Source: Tetrahymena thermophila SB210 (lineage: Eukaryota; Ciliophora; Oligohymenophorea; Hymenostomatida; Tetrahymenidae). Taken from it: a stretch of 64,000 nucleotides of DNA. Positions within the stretch are counted from its first letter, which is position 1. Every line of letters begins with the position of its first letter. The stretch covers positions 651,638 to 715,637 of the forward strand of contig NW_002476319.1 of NCBI RefSeq assembly GCF_000189635.1, given 5' to 3'. Below the pieces are notes generated by a model, which saw nothing but the letters and a program-made list of their open reading frames with translations, was not told where the DNA came from and did not search any database. Below are positions 1-11,661 of this stretch, piece after piece. Made by a program: the position numbers and the translations under genes.

Positions 1-2736
1 TTTCTATAATTTCAAGAATATTATTTGTATTTGGGTTTGTTTGTAGAGGATTCAACTAGATACCATTTATGTTTTTTTTAATTACTTTAGGAGGAGCTAA
101 AGGTTATAATTCTTCTTTAAATGAGTAACCGCCATAATTTCCTGTACCAAATCTTTATTCTTTACCTTTTTTATTTAAATATTAGAAAACGTAAGTATAA
201 ACATTATCTAGTTTACTTTGTAAATAATTATTAGTCATGTCCATTAAAGATTTTTTAGATTGTAATAGTTGTTGTTGTTATCTACCTTTTAAGTCTTATT
301 CAATATTTGATGTGTTCTTTTTTGGTTTTTTAGCTTAAGTTGGTGAGTTTTCCAAAGAGTGATCATCTATAATAGAAGACTTTTCTCTCACTTTTCTATT
401 TTTGGCATTCTTCACTTCATTTTTATTTTCTATTTGAAGTATTCTTGAATCTTTTTCCACTTCAACTTATTCCATAGCTGGTTAACAAAGAAAAAAATTT
501 TTTTAAAATAGCAAGGTAAATTTAGTAATAAAACAAGCAAAATAATAAATAAATGTTACCTTATGTAGCAGGTAGTTTAGGCAATCTTAATTCTTTATTT
601 TTAAAATAGAAAGGAGGAACAACATAGCAATTTTTTGTGTCATTCCATTAGGATAAACTCTATTATTTTAAAAAATATAAATGAAATAAGAAGAATACTT
701 GCTCTTTATTTTAATTTGTTAAAAATAAATTACTCTGATATTCTCAAACTCTTCTTTTTTGAAAACCATATCAATAACAGCATTTAGCAATTTATTTTCT
801 TTCTCAAGTATTCTTACTGACTCTAAAATTTCTTCTTTCTCTTCTCTGTGTTCTCTTTCCAAATCTTCGATTTCTTAAGAAGATTGTTTGTATTTATTTT
901 TTAGCTTTTTTATTATTTTTCTTTATGCTTCAACTTCTTCCTACAAATTTTAATAGTTTTTTTCTGCCTCGAGCATTTCTTCTTCTTTTTTTTTATTATC
1001 TTAAATTAGTTTTTCATGTTCTTTTTATTGCTTTTTCAATTTCTTTTTTAAATCCTAATAAACCTTCTTTTCTTTTTCATCTCCTCCATTACCACCAACC
1101 ATTTTATTTTTTTGGAATTCTTCTAAAAGTTATTACATTTTCAATCTTTGCTCCATTTCTTCTTTTACTTTTTCTTACTGCTCTTTTAGCTCCAGTTCCA
1201 TTTTCTATTTATCTTTGTTCAGAGCGTTATGAGCCTCTTTTAGTTTCTCAATTTCTTCTATATGAATTTTTTTATGACTTTCAGACATATTTCTTGTTTA
1301 GTCATTATTATCTTAATCACCTTACTTCCCATTATTATTTTATAACATATTCTTAAGTCTGTTGATTTCTTCTGCGTACTCTCTGAGGAGTGCATCTTTT
1401 GGATCTTCGTTAATTTTAGGTTTATTTTGAATATTTTTGGCACGTGAAGCGTATCTCAGTGTACCCATAGTTTCATCGTAGTTATAGTCAGCAGGAGAAA
1501 TAGCAGCAATCATTACTGTTTTAGTATTACCACCAAGAGAATCTTACAATAGTCTCGTTAATTTGGAATCTCTATAAGGAATATGTTAATGCTTTCCGTC
1601 AACTAGAGCCTAAATAACATTTCCCAAAGCACTTAAAGATAAATTAATTTTATTAGCTTCTTTTAATCTATCTCCTGTTGCTTATGTCTTACTTTATCTT
1701 TCACTACCAGCTAAATCTACTAAATTAAGTTTACCTGCTTTTATCTTCTAGCCTCCTTTCCCATCATCTTCACTAATTTCAATATAAATAGTAAATATAG
1801 AATGAGATCTAGAAGAATCTTTATTCATTGCAGTCTCTCCTAATTAATAAATATATTAAAAATATTAATTTATCTCAAACAATAGCAAATAGTCAATTAA
1901 ATAATTTTATTTCAACTTTATGATAAGAATCATAAGCAAAATATCAATCATATTATTCTTATTATTTTTTATATTCAAATTACAAGAATCTAACAGAAAT
2001 CAGACTCAATAATTTCTAAATATTAAAGCAATTTATTTAATTATATTTACCTGTAGAGCGATTTTTGTTTCCAATATTCATTAAATTTTCCATTTCTTTG
2101 ACTGATTTAACAATTACTTTATTTAAATCTTTAATAAAGATCCCCTTTTCAGGAGACTCTTTTAGCTCATATCTAGCTTTAATATCTTTAGAAAGCAAAT
2201 CATGTATTTCTTCATTATAAATTTCGATATATGAGCAGCGGACTAAAAACTCTTTCTTGCTTTCGTTTTCTATAACTTAAATTATGTGAGAAAAAGTCCT
2301 AGGTATAATACCTTTGTTTTGTTCATCAGATGGATCTCCCATCATTGTATGAGTTTTACCACATCCTATTGATTATTTTTATTATTAAATGTAAAAAGCA
2401 ATAAAATTTGTTAAAATAATTTAATGTAAAGCTGGAATAATAAAAATTATCATAGTTACCTGTCTATCCATAAGCAAATATAGTTCCATTATAACCCTCA
2501 AATACACTTTCCACTAAAGGAAAAGCTGTTGATTCATAAATTTATTGTTAAGTAGAATCAGGTGCAAAAACATCATCATATGCATGGATTTTTTATTTGT
2601 CACTTTCTCCTGGCTTTGATAAAATAACCTAGTTGTTATCCTAATCTATGCTGATACATGATTAGCAGTTTTTGGATTTTTCATCCTTATTCATAGGTCT
2701 GCAACGGACCATAACCTTAACACACTCTGAACTCAT
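1..2736 (-). CDS. Kinesin-2 (kinesin-II) heavy chain, 3' end outside window
   Basis: Plus-end-directed microtubule motor of the kinesin-2 family, which drives anterograde intraflagellar transport. The start is ATG at 2736-2734 ([17 protein letters not shown]). The motor domain fills about the first 350 residues: P-loop GQTGCGKTHT (Cys where Thr is usual), [19 protein letters not shown], and the kinesin-2 neck signature [12 protein letters not shown], followed by a coiled coil. Introns are at 2366-2459, 1840-2050, 660-733 and 478-559; exon phases close in all four. About 758 residues lie in the window and the frame is still open at base 1, so the C-terminus is missing. Tetrahymena is known to have two kinesin-II genes, KIN1 and KIN2; I cannot tell which this is. 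The motor family is certain, the subfamily very likely. Confidence 0.93.
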
Positions 2737-3538
2737 ACTTGTAAAATACAATAAAGAGAAGATTTACAATATATTTTAATTTTTTTTAATTAAATTGTGA
2801 ATTTAGAAATTTAGAAATATTCGTTTAGAGCTGTTTATTTGTTTATTTTTTTATTTGTTTTTTTGTTTGTTTGTTTGATCTGTTTTCGTTGCACCCAAAA
2901 ATAAATAAAAAATAGAATGAATGCCTTGAAATATGATTAAATTTTAATTTGATTTTAAAGTAATAAACTACATTTACAATAGTATCTACCACAACCATCA
3001 ATAAATTATTTATAATTAATAAATATTAGTAATTCATAATCTTCAATTTCATTTACTATTTATAAAATAATAAAATTAATAAATCTGTTAGATATTAAGT
3101 TTGTTTGTTTGAATCTTTTGAGATAAGTAGATAATTCATTAATTCATTTAATTATTTATTTATTTATTGATTTGCTGTTTTATTGGTTGATAGAATGAAT
3201 AAATAATTGACTTCTTTTTGAAAATATGCTAATAATTAAAAATATTGAATTCATATTTGCTGATTGATTCATTAATTAATTAATAAATTGATTTAAATGT
3301 TGTTCTATGGTAATAATCGAGAAGCTATGAATGGAATCCATACTAAGAAGAAATCGTTATTAAATATCAAAAAGGTAGAGCTTTCTTTTTTGTACAATAA
3401 AATTTTTAATTTAAGATATTAAAATAAATAATGGAATAACTTTATATTCTAGTTAATAAAAGTTAATATAAATAATATGAATGTATGTTAACTAACTAAC
3501 TAAGATTAGTAACTATGTAATTCAATCAATTTCCATTC
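2737..3538. other. Intergenic, kinesin promoter side / U2AF 3' side
   Basis: About 800 bases of AT-rich DNA between the kinesin start and the end of the next minus-strand gene. It has low-complexity TTTG/TTTA runs near 2838-2876 and 3150-3185. I see no ORF of coding character and no RNA gene. Confidence 0.6.
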
Positions 3539-5623
3539 TCATCTTATTCTAAAATCCAGTTCCCCATCTAAATATTTTTGCTCGCTGAAGTATTATACTT
3601 GAACAGTTCTATTGTTAAATAATCTACCATTTAGATCCTTTTTTAAAAAAATATTAGTTGAAAAATAGATTAAATATATAAATTGTTTTTTTTACTCTTC
3701 TTGCATCTCTTGCTGCATCAGTATTTTCATATTCTACAAAAATACGGCCTTAGCCTTTTACTTATTCATTTGAATCGCTAGGTCTTGGAATAGTTATTTT
3801 TACTACTTTACCATGCTTTGAACATTCTTCTTTTACATCTTCTTCTATTTATCTGAATTCTTCATCAATAATTAATTCACCATCTGCAATCATATTGTGT
3901 AAAACAAGGATTCTAGTTGGTATTTACACTTTTAAACTTATCATCTAATTTTTTTTTTAATTAATACCATCATAATTTCCAATCTAATTAATATTTTACA
4001 TTTTTATTTGTTACAGGTGGAGCAGCCTCTAATCCTGGGATCAAAGTTAAATTTGCAGCTTATTATGCACCTTCAGCTTCTTCTTAGTCCTTTTTTTAGC
4101 CTAAAGAAAAATAAATAAATACTTAAGCATAAATAAAAATAAATTTTTTATTGTTTTTACCATTAGGATCTAACAAACTAAGAATATCAAAACGACCACT
4201 TGAAGAAAAACCAGTTGCACCAGAATTGGCTAAAATATAAAAAATTGAATTAATATTCTAGATAGAAAATGTAAAATTTAATCACCTCCACTTGATGAAA
4301 CTTCAGTTGAAGATTTTGTATATTGTGCAGGTCTCCCTACCTTTAATGGTTATCCCAATAATGTTACATTAACTAATGCATTAAGAGCTTTTGTTGCTTC
4401 GTCAGGTGTTCTAAACTCTGCAAAACCATAATTCCCTTAAATTAAATAAATTAACTTCAATTAAAGAAAATCTTTAATATTAATAATTAAAGAAAAGAAA
4501 AGAAGGTACCTTCTGGACTTATCCATATACTGACGCAAGAATCACCAGGCTAATATATAAAAATTAAATTTAATAAACTTAATTTTAAAGAACTTATGAA
4601 TTCTGTGTGAAGAACTTAAATTTACCGTCTAAGTATTTTAAAATAAAAATATATAATTTAATCTATTAATTTATATAAATTAATTAATTAATTACTTCTT
4701 AATTGACTTTGAGTTGCTTTAGAGCACTGTTGATCATCAATTAACACTAATTTTTTAAATATTTTAATATTTGAAAATATTTTTGTTTTTAGAAATTACT
4801 TTAACTGGCTATAAACCAGGAGGAATATTTCCTATATAAAGTTTTCTATCGCACTTTGAATTTTATAAATCAGGCAGTTTGCTATTCTATAACTTCATAA
4901 ATAATTCTTTGAACTTAGGATTAAAATTAGGATTGTTTATGACATTTGAAAAGTCATTAACGACTTCTTAACTTTATGCAGGTTCTTCTTTCTATGTGAT
5001 TTCTTTTGGAGGACTATCAAACGCAAATCCAAAATTTTACCTATTGAATATATTGAAAATATTTTATGATAAAACCTAATTTACTATTTTTTAATAAGTA
5101 CCCTCTTTAAGGCTGAGATCTTTTTCTGCCTCTAGAGCTACTCTTAGTAGAAGACCTTTTTCTTTAAATAAAATTTTACTGCTAATTGCTCAAAGCTTAT
5201 TTATTGCTAAGTGATTACCTTTTTTAATGATAAGAGTTACTTCTCCTTTTTCTATCTTCAGATTTATCTCTATTATTGATATAAAATCATGAGCACTATT
5301 TCATAATAATTTAAAATTTACCTTTTCTTTTTATCCTTTTTATCTTTTTTATCCTTCTTTTCTTCTCTATCCCTACTTTCTTTTCTATCTCTACGGTCTT
5401 TTGATTCTTTTTTAGACTTTTTTTCCCTTGAGTCTCTTCTTTCTTTATGTTCTTTATGCTCTTTCTTATCTTTCTTGTCCTTTTTCTCCTTTTTATCTTT
5501 CTTGTCTTTTTTGTCCTTTTTAGATCTAGAACTTTATAAAATGGTTTTTAATTCCATGCTTAATTATTTTTGATCATGCAAATAAGTTTACTCTGATCTT
5601 TTTCTCTCTCTGCTTGAACTCAT
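3539..5623 (-). CDS. U2AF large subunit (U2AF65)-like splicing factor
   Basis: Polypyrimidine-tract-binding splicing factor that, in the known family, helps recruit U2 snRNP to 3' splice sites. The start is ATG 5623-5621 (MSSSRERKRSEQ); the stop TGA is 3541-3539. The N-terminus is a long Lys/Asp/Arg/Ser-rich tract (KKDKKDKKDKKEKKD type), an RS-like domain. Next comes an RRM with RNP2 KLYIGNIPPG and RNP1-like NYGFAEFRTPDEA. The C-terminal RRM is of the U2AF-homology-motif type (RILVLHNMI, DEEFRQIEEDVKEECSKHG, ITIPRPSD, GRIFVEY, NRTVQVQYFSEQKYLDGE). The gene is intron-rich, with about ten short introns, for example 5270-5321. Only two RRMs are visible, whereas human U2AF65 has three; the middle RRM appears missing. 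PUF60 is the alternative, but the C-terminal motif fits U2AF65 better. Confidence 0.82.
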
Positions 5624-6527
5624 TTATTTTTAATCAATCCTATTTATATATAGCTAGCTATCTAATTCAACAAATTTAGATTGAAGAAAGGTTTTTAAGA
5701 TTAATTGATTATATTTGATTGATTGACTGATAGATATATCTTTATTAGAATTGAATAATAAATAGTAAATATCTTATAAAACTATATGTCTATAAGCCTT
5801 TTTTAACAAAAAAACTAATAATTCATTTTATAAAAATAAAAAATTACTTAAAGTAAGCAAATAAAGTTTAAACAAATTAAAATACATCTATTAATTAGAA
5901 TTGCTTACATTTATATTTTTTTGGTAAAATTTTAAATATTTAAAAGCTATTTACTGCCCATAGATATTGTAACTTAGTTTTTTAATTAATTTTCAAAAAA
6001 TAATTAAGTGATAATACAATATCAAATTAAAATATTTTTCATGAATAGTTTTTACATAAAAGGTTTTATGCTTATTATTAAAATTTTTTAGATTAATGAA
6101 AATTAAAAATGTAGAATAAATGTAAAAGAGTGAATAAAATAATCATAAAATCTGATAAAATTATCTTATTTTAGATATGAAAATGTATAATTAGATTAAT
6201 AGACCTAATTAAATATCATTAATTTAAAGAACCTGATATCAAATTGTTAAAAAAATACTATTATTGTAATTGTATACTAATTAAAGGTAAATTTCAAAAA
6301 TAATTATGTAATATCATGTAGATTTTGTCGAATATATTTGTATATACATGAATAATCATTATTCATCTCTTAAAAATGCTAAAACAATTGCAAAAAAAAC
6401 TAGTTTTTTTATGATCACAAGGTAAAATAATAAGAATATTTGTTAATCTTGTAGTTTATCAAAATTTAATATAAATTGATATTTATCAATAAACATTTAA
6501 GTAGGTAAAACTTTAACAATTATTTGT
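5624..6527. other. Intergenic, divergent promoter region
   Basis: About 900 bases, over 80% A+T by eye, between the divergent starts of the U2AF-like gene (minus) and the kinase (plus). It must hold both promoters, but I can point to no specific motif. No ORF of coding character was seen. Confidence 0.6.
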
Positions 6528-8330
6528 ATGATTTATCAAAATCCAGATGAAAACAAAGAAAAAACTATGGAACGAATTTAAAACGAATAAAGTGCTAGCT
6601 TAAATGAATTAGATAGCCAACCTTTTAACTCTAAATTTGATATCACTTTAAACAAAAGAAATAGGAAAAAGCTTAACTATAAAGCTTAAGAATTCCCTTC
6701 TTAAAATTTAAGCAAATAGGATGAGGAAAAATGTGATTTAAACTAAAATATTTTAGAAGGCCATGGCAGTGAATATACCATGATAAGCATGGAATAAGAC
6801 ATTACACACAATAAAAGGCTTAAAAAGAAAAATAGCGAAGTGAATGGGAGTGAATCTCTATCGGAAATCCAAGCAAAATCAAATGAAATAAGTTTTGAAT
6901 ATAATTAAGATGGTTCTCTTTATCAACAAAGCAGTGAAGTAACTGATTCTAATATATCAAAAGAAGATGAATTTGAAAATATAGGAAAAGTAAGCACTTC
7001 CAGATAAACAAACAGATCTTTTTTCTTCAACAGCAGTGTTTCTTAGCATAGAATTTTATCAAAGCAGCTTGAAAGAATGAAATCTAAGTGCTCCTTAAAT
7101 CTGCAGCTAAATAAGTTAGAATCTAAACAAGATAGCTAAGAAGATGAAGAAAATGAAGTGGAAGAAGATGAAGACGATGAAGAAGTCGAATATGAAGATG
7201 AAGAAGATGACAGCAGCAAACTTAATTATTAAAAAATAGATAACGATTTATAATAAAAAAGCTGGAAAAAAAGATTGGCAAACGATTATTTAATATTGGA
7301 AATATTAGGAAACGGTGGATAAGGAAAAGTGGCAACATTTCTTGATAAAAACAATAACAATATTATAGCATTAAAAGAATTTGCAAGGATATAAGAGTTT
7401 GACAGAGAGTCTAAGATTTATAAATTTTTATAAGAGCATACTGGACTTCACGACTATATCAACTTGATGCTTGATGAAGACAGGAGCTAGAGATAAATAA
7501 AAATGCAAATGGGTTGCTGTAATCTCTATGAGATGTACATTCATATGAAAAACTATAATACTTCGTTTCCTAAAAACTAGATATGTTGGGAACAAGACCA
7601 CCTAATTAAAATATTTAGATAACTAATTCATGGCCTTATAGCATTTAGACGAAACAAATTCTTTCATGGTGATATAAAGCCTCATAATTTAATGCTCTTC
7701 TCAGTAGAAAATGTATTTAATCACTATATGGTTAAATATATTGACTTGGGAGCTGCTGGATTCGAAGAAAAAGAGTACTATGAATTTTATTCTGATTAGT
7801 TTTATCACCCTGAATATTTGGATATGATTGTAATGAAAGAGTATGTACTCAGCGAAGTAGAAGTTAATATTTGTGAAATATTCGCAATCATCCGTTCAAT
7901 TTGGATTATAATATGCTTCGAAAGAGAAGATGTTAATAACTTTAAATAATATCCTGAACTTGATTTTGGAATAGAATTTATTAAATCAAAATATCCAAGA
8001 CTTGCTTCACTTATGCAAAAAGTAGTTGACTTCAAAGGAGATTTAGATTTGATTGAAAAAACTATTAACGAAGATTAGTGTAATATTAAATTTATTCTTT
8101 TATATTTAAATATATAAATAAATCAGTTTAATCATACTTAAATTACGAGGGTAAGCAATATTAGAAAGCTCCTCAAATAAATAAATAAATTATTTGTTAA
8201 AAAAATTTTTAATTTTATATAATTTCACAAAAAAGAACAAATAAACAATTTTGATGAAAAAATAATTCAATTTTTTATTTATTATGAATAAAAATATTTA
8301 ATTGTTTTTATAAAAATAAATAGTAAATGA
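6528..8330 (+). CDS. Divergent protein kinase, probably the 5' part of a kinase-TPR gene
   Basis: Protein kinase, substrate unknown. From ATG 6528 the frame is open with only TAA/TAG (Gln) codons to TGA 8328-8330 (600 residues). Residues 1-250 are low-complexity, with an acidic Glu/Asp block encoded near 7140-7215. The kinase domain runs about 255-520: glycine loop GNGGQGKVA (from residue 261), ALKEF with the ATP-binding Lys, a catalytic loop HGDIKPHN (residue 380; the usual HRD Arg is Gly) and IDLGAAG in place of DFG (Asp at residue 406). The catalytic Lys and both Asp are kept, so it is probably active. From about 8078 the sequence stops looking coding. A splice from 8078 to 8354, with or without a 24-nt micro-exon at 8127-8150, joins it in frame to the TPR ORF downstream. 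Confidence 0.75.
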
Positions 8331-10902
8331 ATCTATTATCAATCCATTGAATAGCTTGTGTTTGATTGACCCTTTTAAGATAGATGAATATAAACAAAAA
8401 TACTGCCACTTTGATATTACATAGAATTATTTAAAATTAAGTGACTAAATGAAGGAGTTAATTTAGAATATTATTTAAATGAAGAAAGAAAAATTTATAA
8501 ATGAGTAAAGTGAAGACTAACTTTAAGAACTTTTTGAAATTTTATACAGTTTGGGATAAGATCAGAGAGCTCTTGAAATATTTCATAAATTGGAGTCTTC
8601 ATACGAGAGATAATTTAAGGTATTATTGGGTGAAGAAAAAGGCAAATTAGATAATAAACAACTTTCAGAAGAAAATGTTTATACAAAAGTAAGGGTCATA
8701 AAAGAGAGTATAATATTGTTAAATGAAAAGGGTGAACTTGATAAAGCTATTTTTTGGAATAAAAAGCTTTTAAATTTATTTTCTTCTACTAAATGGAGGA
8801 ACAATAGAGAGGCTATTTTAGCTACTATTTAGTATTCTATTTTATTAAATACTAAGGGTGATGTGATGTCATCTCTATAAATGTCAAAAGATGCCAGAAA
8901 TAAGTACAAAGAAATGGTTTTTGAGTAAGTTCAATAAAATAAAGAAACCTTTAAGATTTAGCTTCAAAGAGACTCTCTGTATGGCTATATTTGCTAAGTC
9001 ATTGGGAGACTTTATGTAGAAATTAATTCCTATAGCAATGGTCTTAAATATTTAAAATAGGCTTTACAAATTTTTGAATGCTTAAAAAAAGAAAATTTAA
9101 ATTAGAATAGCTAAACTAATCTAAATGAGAGTGAAATAGAATTCGAAGACTTAAATAATATGATTTAGCTAACTCTCATTAAGCTTTCTCAAGCAAGTCT
9201 CTTTTTAAGGCATAATAATAAAGCACTAGAGTATATAGATGCAGCTATTTAGAAAGGTAAGTAAATGTATGGAGAAAGACTGAATAAGCAGCTTGCTTCA
9301 TGCTTGAACATTAAGTCTCATATTTTGAAACAGTAAAACTAAGATTTGTAGGCCTTAGAGCTTCAAAACAAATGTTTGGAGATTAGATTAAAAATACATA
9401 ACCAAGTTGACCACAGGTTTATTTCAAATAGTTTGAACTCGATATCTCTTCTAGAAAGTAAAATTGGTTTCCACGAATAAGCACTTTAAAATTAAGAATA
9501 ATGCTATTAAATGAGATTAAGACTTTATCAAAAAAACAATCCTTTTCATAATTAAATTATTTCTTGTTTAAGAAACTTTGGTATTATTTATTTGAAAAAA
9601 GGAGATTATGAAAAATCAGAATCTTACTTTCTTTAAGCTCTTGAACTTGCTGATAAAAGCAATGACTTATTCTCAAAAATGAACAGTCTTAAAATGTTAG
9701 AAAAATATTATAAACAAGTTCATCAAATTGAAAACTATAAAAAATATTAAAATCTTAGAATTTAAACAAAACTATAGATACTAGAAGTGAAAAAGAATAT
9801 GTAGATTCAAAAGGAATATCAAAATTCAATTAATTAATCAAGGAGAAAAATGAGTTCCTAAACAGAAATAGTTGTAAGTAGTCCTATTAGCTAACACTAA
9901 CAGGCTAGCGATGAAGAAAATGGAAACAATAGTGCTGAAAGCAAGAAATTAAGAAAATCTGCTTAAAAAAAGCAATAAAAAGGATAATCAAACTTAGATT
10001 CGTCTTAATTAACTTCCTAAGATTAAATTTAGCTTACTAAATCCTACCCAATAGAAATAACATAGTCAATAATAATCAATAAAGCTATTGATAAAAAATA
10101 GAAAAATTAAACTAAATCTTTTGCTAAAGTAAAATCCCCAACTTCTTCTAATGGTGAAATATAAGCTGAAAAAGCTCCAAAACCTAGACCAAAATATAAG
10201 AAGAAAACTAGAAATATTTAGTTAAATTCAATAATCATAGAAGAAAGTGTATAAGAGATCAAAGAAGAATCAAATGAAAAAGCTGGATTTTCTTAATTAC
10301 TTGAAAGTTAGCCAATAAAAGATTAGCAACTAGAAAAGCAAAACTATAAAAAAAATGATGGAAAAAGGCATCCAAAGAAAAAAAATAATAAGTCTTAATC
10401 TGAAATAGGAGAAATACCAATCTAAGATGATGACAATAATAATAACAATAACACAATTTCTTTGAAAAATAAAATTTAAAAATAATATGTTGAAGACCCA
10501 AACGATATTTTTAAAGACACATAAAAAATAGCCAAAAATAGATTAGATAACTTATCAGAAATTGATATTGATAAAAACTAAAAATCGTTGCATACTACAT
10601 TTTAGAGAGGCAAAACAAAATCTTACCAAGAATAAACTCCTTGTGATGATAATCAGAAACCTGCCTATTAGAATTAAAAGCCTACAAATAATAATAACAG
10701 CAACAAAGGCACTAATAACCTATTATAAAGTAATGATAAAAAGTATAATAAGTATAAAGGAAATAAGTATCAAAAGGGAAAGAACAGCAATCTCAACAAG
10801 AGTAATAAAGACCTTTACCAAGAATAAGAGTATATTGAGGTAATATAAACCGAATCTAAGTAATAACCAAAATAAGAATCATTTGAAGAAAAAAAATGTT
10901 GA
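8284..10902 (+). CDS. TPR-repeat protein, probably the 3' part of the kinase gene
   Basis: Tetratricopeptide-type helical-repeat protein. If read alone it would start at ATG 8284 and end at TGA 10900-10902 (872 residues). That start overlaps the kinase ORF by 47 nt on the same strand, which is unlikely for two ciliate genes. Splicing to the acceptor at 8354 gives a single kinase-TPR protein of 1,365 residues with matching phase. Residues to about 490 hold helical repeats with TPR spacing, for example near GYICQVIGRLYVEINSYSNG, LASCLNIKSHILKQ and NFGIIYLKKGDYEKSESYF. The last 370 residues are Lys/Gln/Asn-rich low complexity. Ligand and role are unknown. The TPR call is good; the fused gene model is inference. 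Confidence 0.7.
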
Positions 10903-11661
10903 TTTATTTTATTTTATTTTATTTTAAATTTTATGTATTTCTATTTTATTTTCATTGTTTATATTTACATTTTTACCCACATCGATTTTTAATATGTCTT
11001 ATCTTCGTTTGTTTATATAGCATAATTTACTTGGCGATACTTAATATTTAGCAGGTATAAATAAAGTATTTAAGATTTTTTAGTAAAATAATTAAAAAAA
11101 TATTTATTTTCGATTTATTTTATATGAAAATGTCAAAATATTTAAAACGATTGGTTAATGAATTTTTTTAATTAATTCAATCATTTTATTTTGTTCATAA
11201 ACAAATACAAATATTAATTGAAGGTTTTTTATTAAACTTGAGAGAATCAATTCTTAACGAAATACTTTTATCTCAAAATTTTAATTTATTTTTCAGCTTT
11301 AGAAATAATTTGATTCAAAAAGTTGAAATTTAGATTTTATGAAACAATTGCTTTGATTCAACGCTGAAATTTAGATATTAGTTATGATTGATCAAAATTC
11401 TACACCAAATTATATAGTTTCAAATACTCATAATATATTGGTATGTTTCTTTGCATGTATGTAATTATATTGTAATTAATTTATGATCAGAAATAAATAA
11501 AAAATATTCTAAACAATTTAATTTATTAATTAATTAATTTGTCTATGATAATTAATAAAATTAATATTCCCGCATTTAAGTAAATATCAAAAATTATTAG
11601 ATATTATTCTTGATAATAAATTCAAATAATTTTATATAAAATTAGTAAGTTAGCCACTAAT
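10903..11661. other. Intergenic
   Basis: Begins with a (TTTTA)n tract just after the TPR stop (about 10905-10926), then about 700 bases of AT-rich DNA up to the E3 ligase start. Nothing coding or structural was recognised. Confidence 0.6.

Noticed and set aside
925-1443. Standard-code ORFs on both strands over the kinesin coiled coil
   Set aside because: The plus-strand ORF is the antisense shadow of the Glu/Lys-rich kinesin stalk (Phe/Leu-rich translation); the minus-strand one is out of frame with the motor.
8080-8330. Kinase C-terminus as read to TGA 8328
   Set aside because: Composition becomes intron-like after 8078 and the frame collides with the TPR ORF; kept only as the formal ORF end in the feature list.
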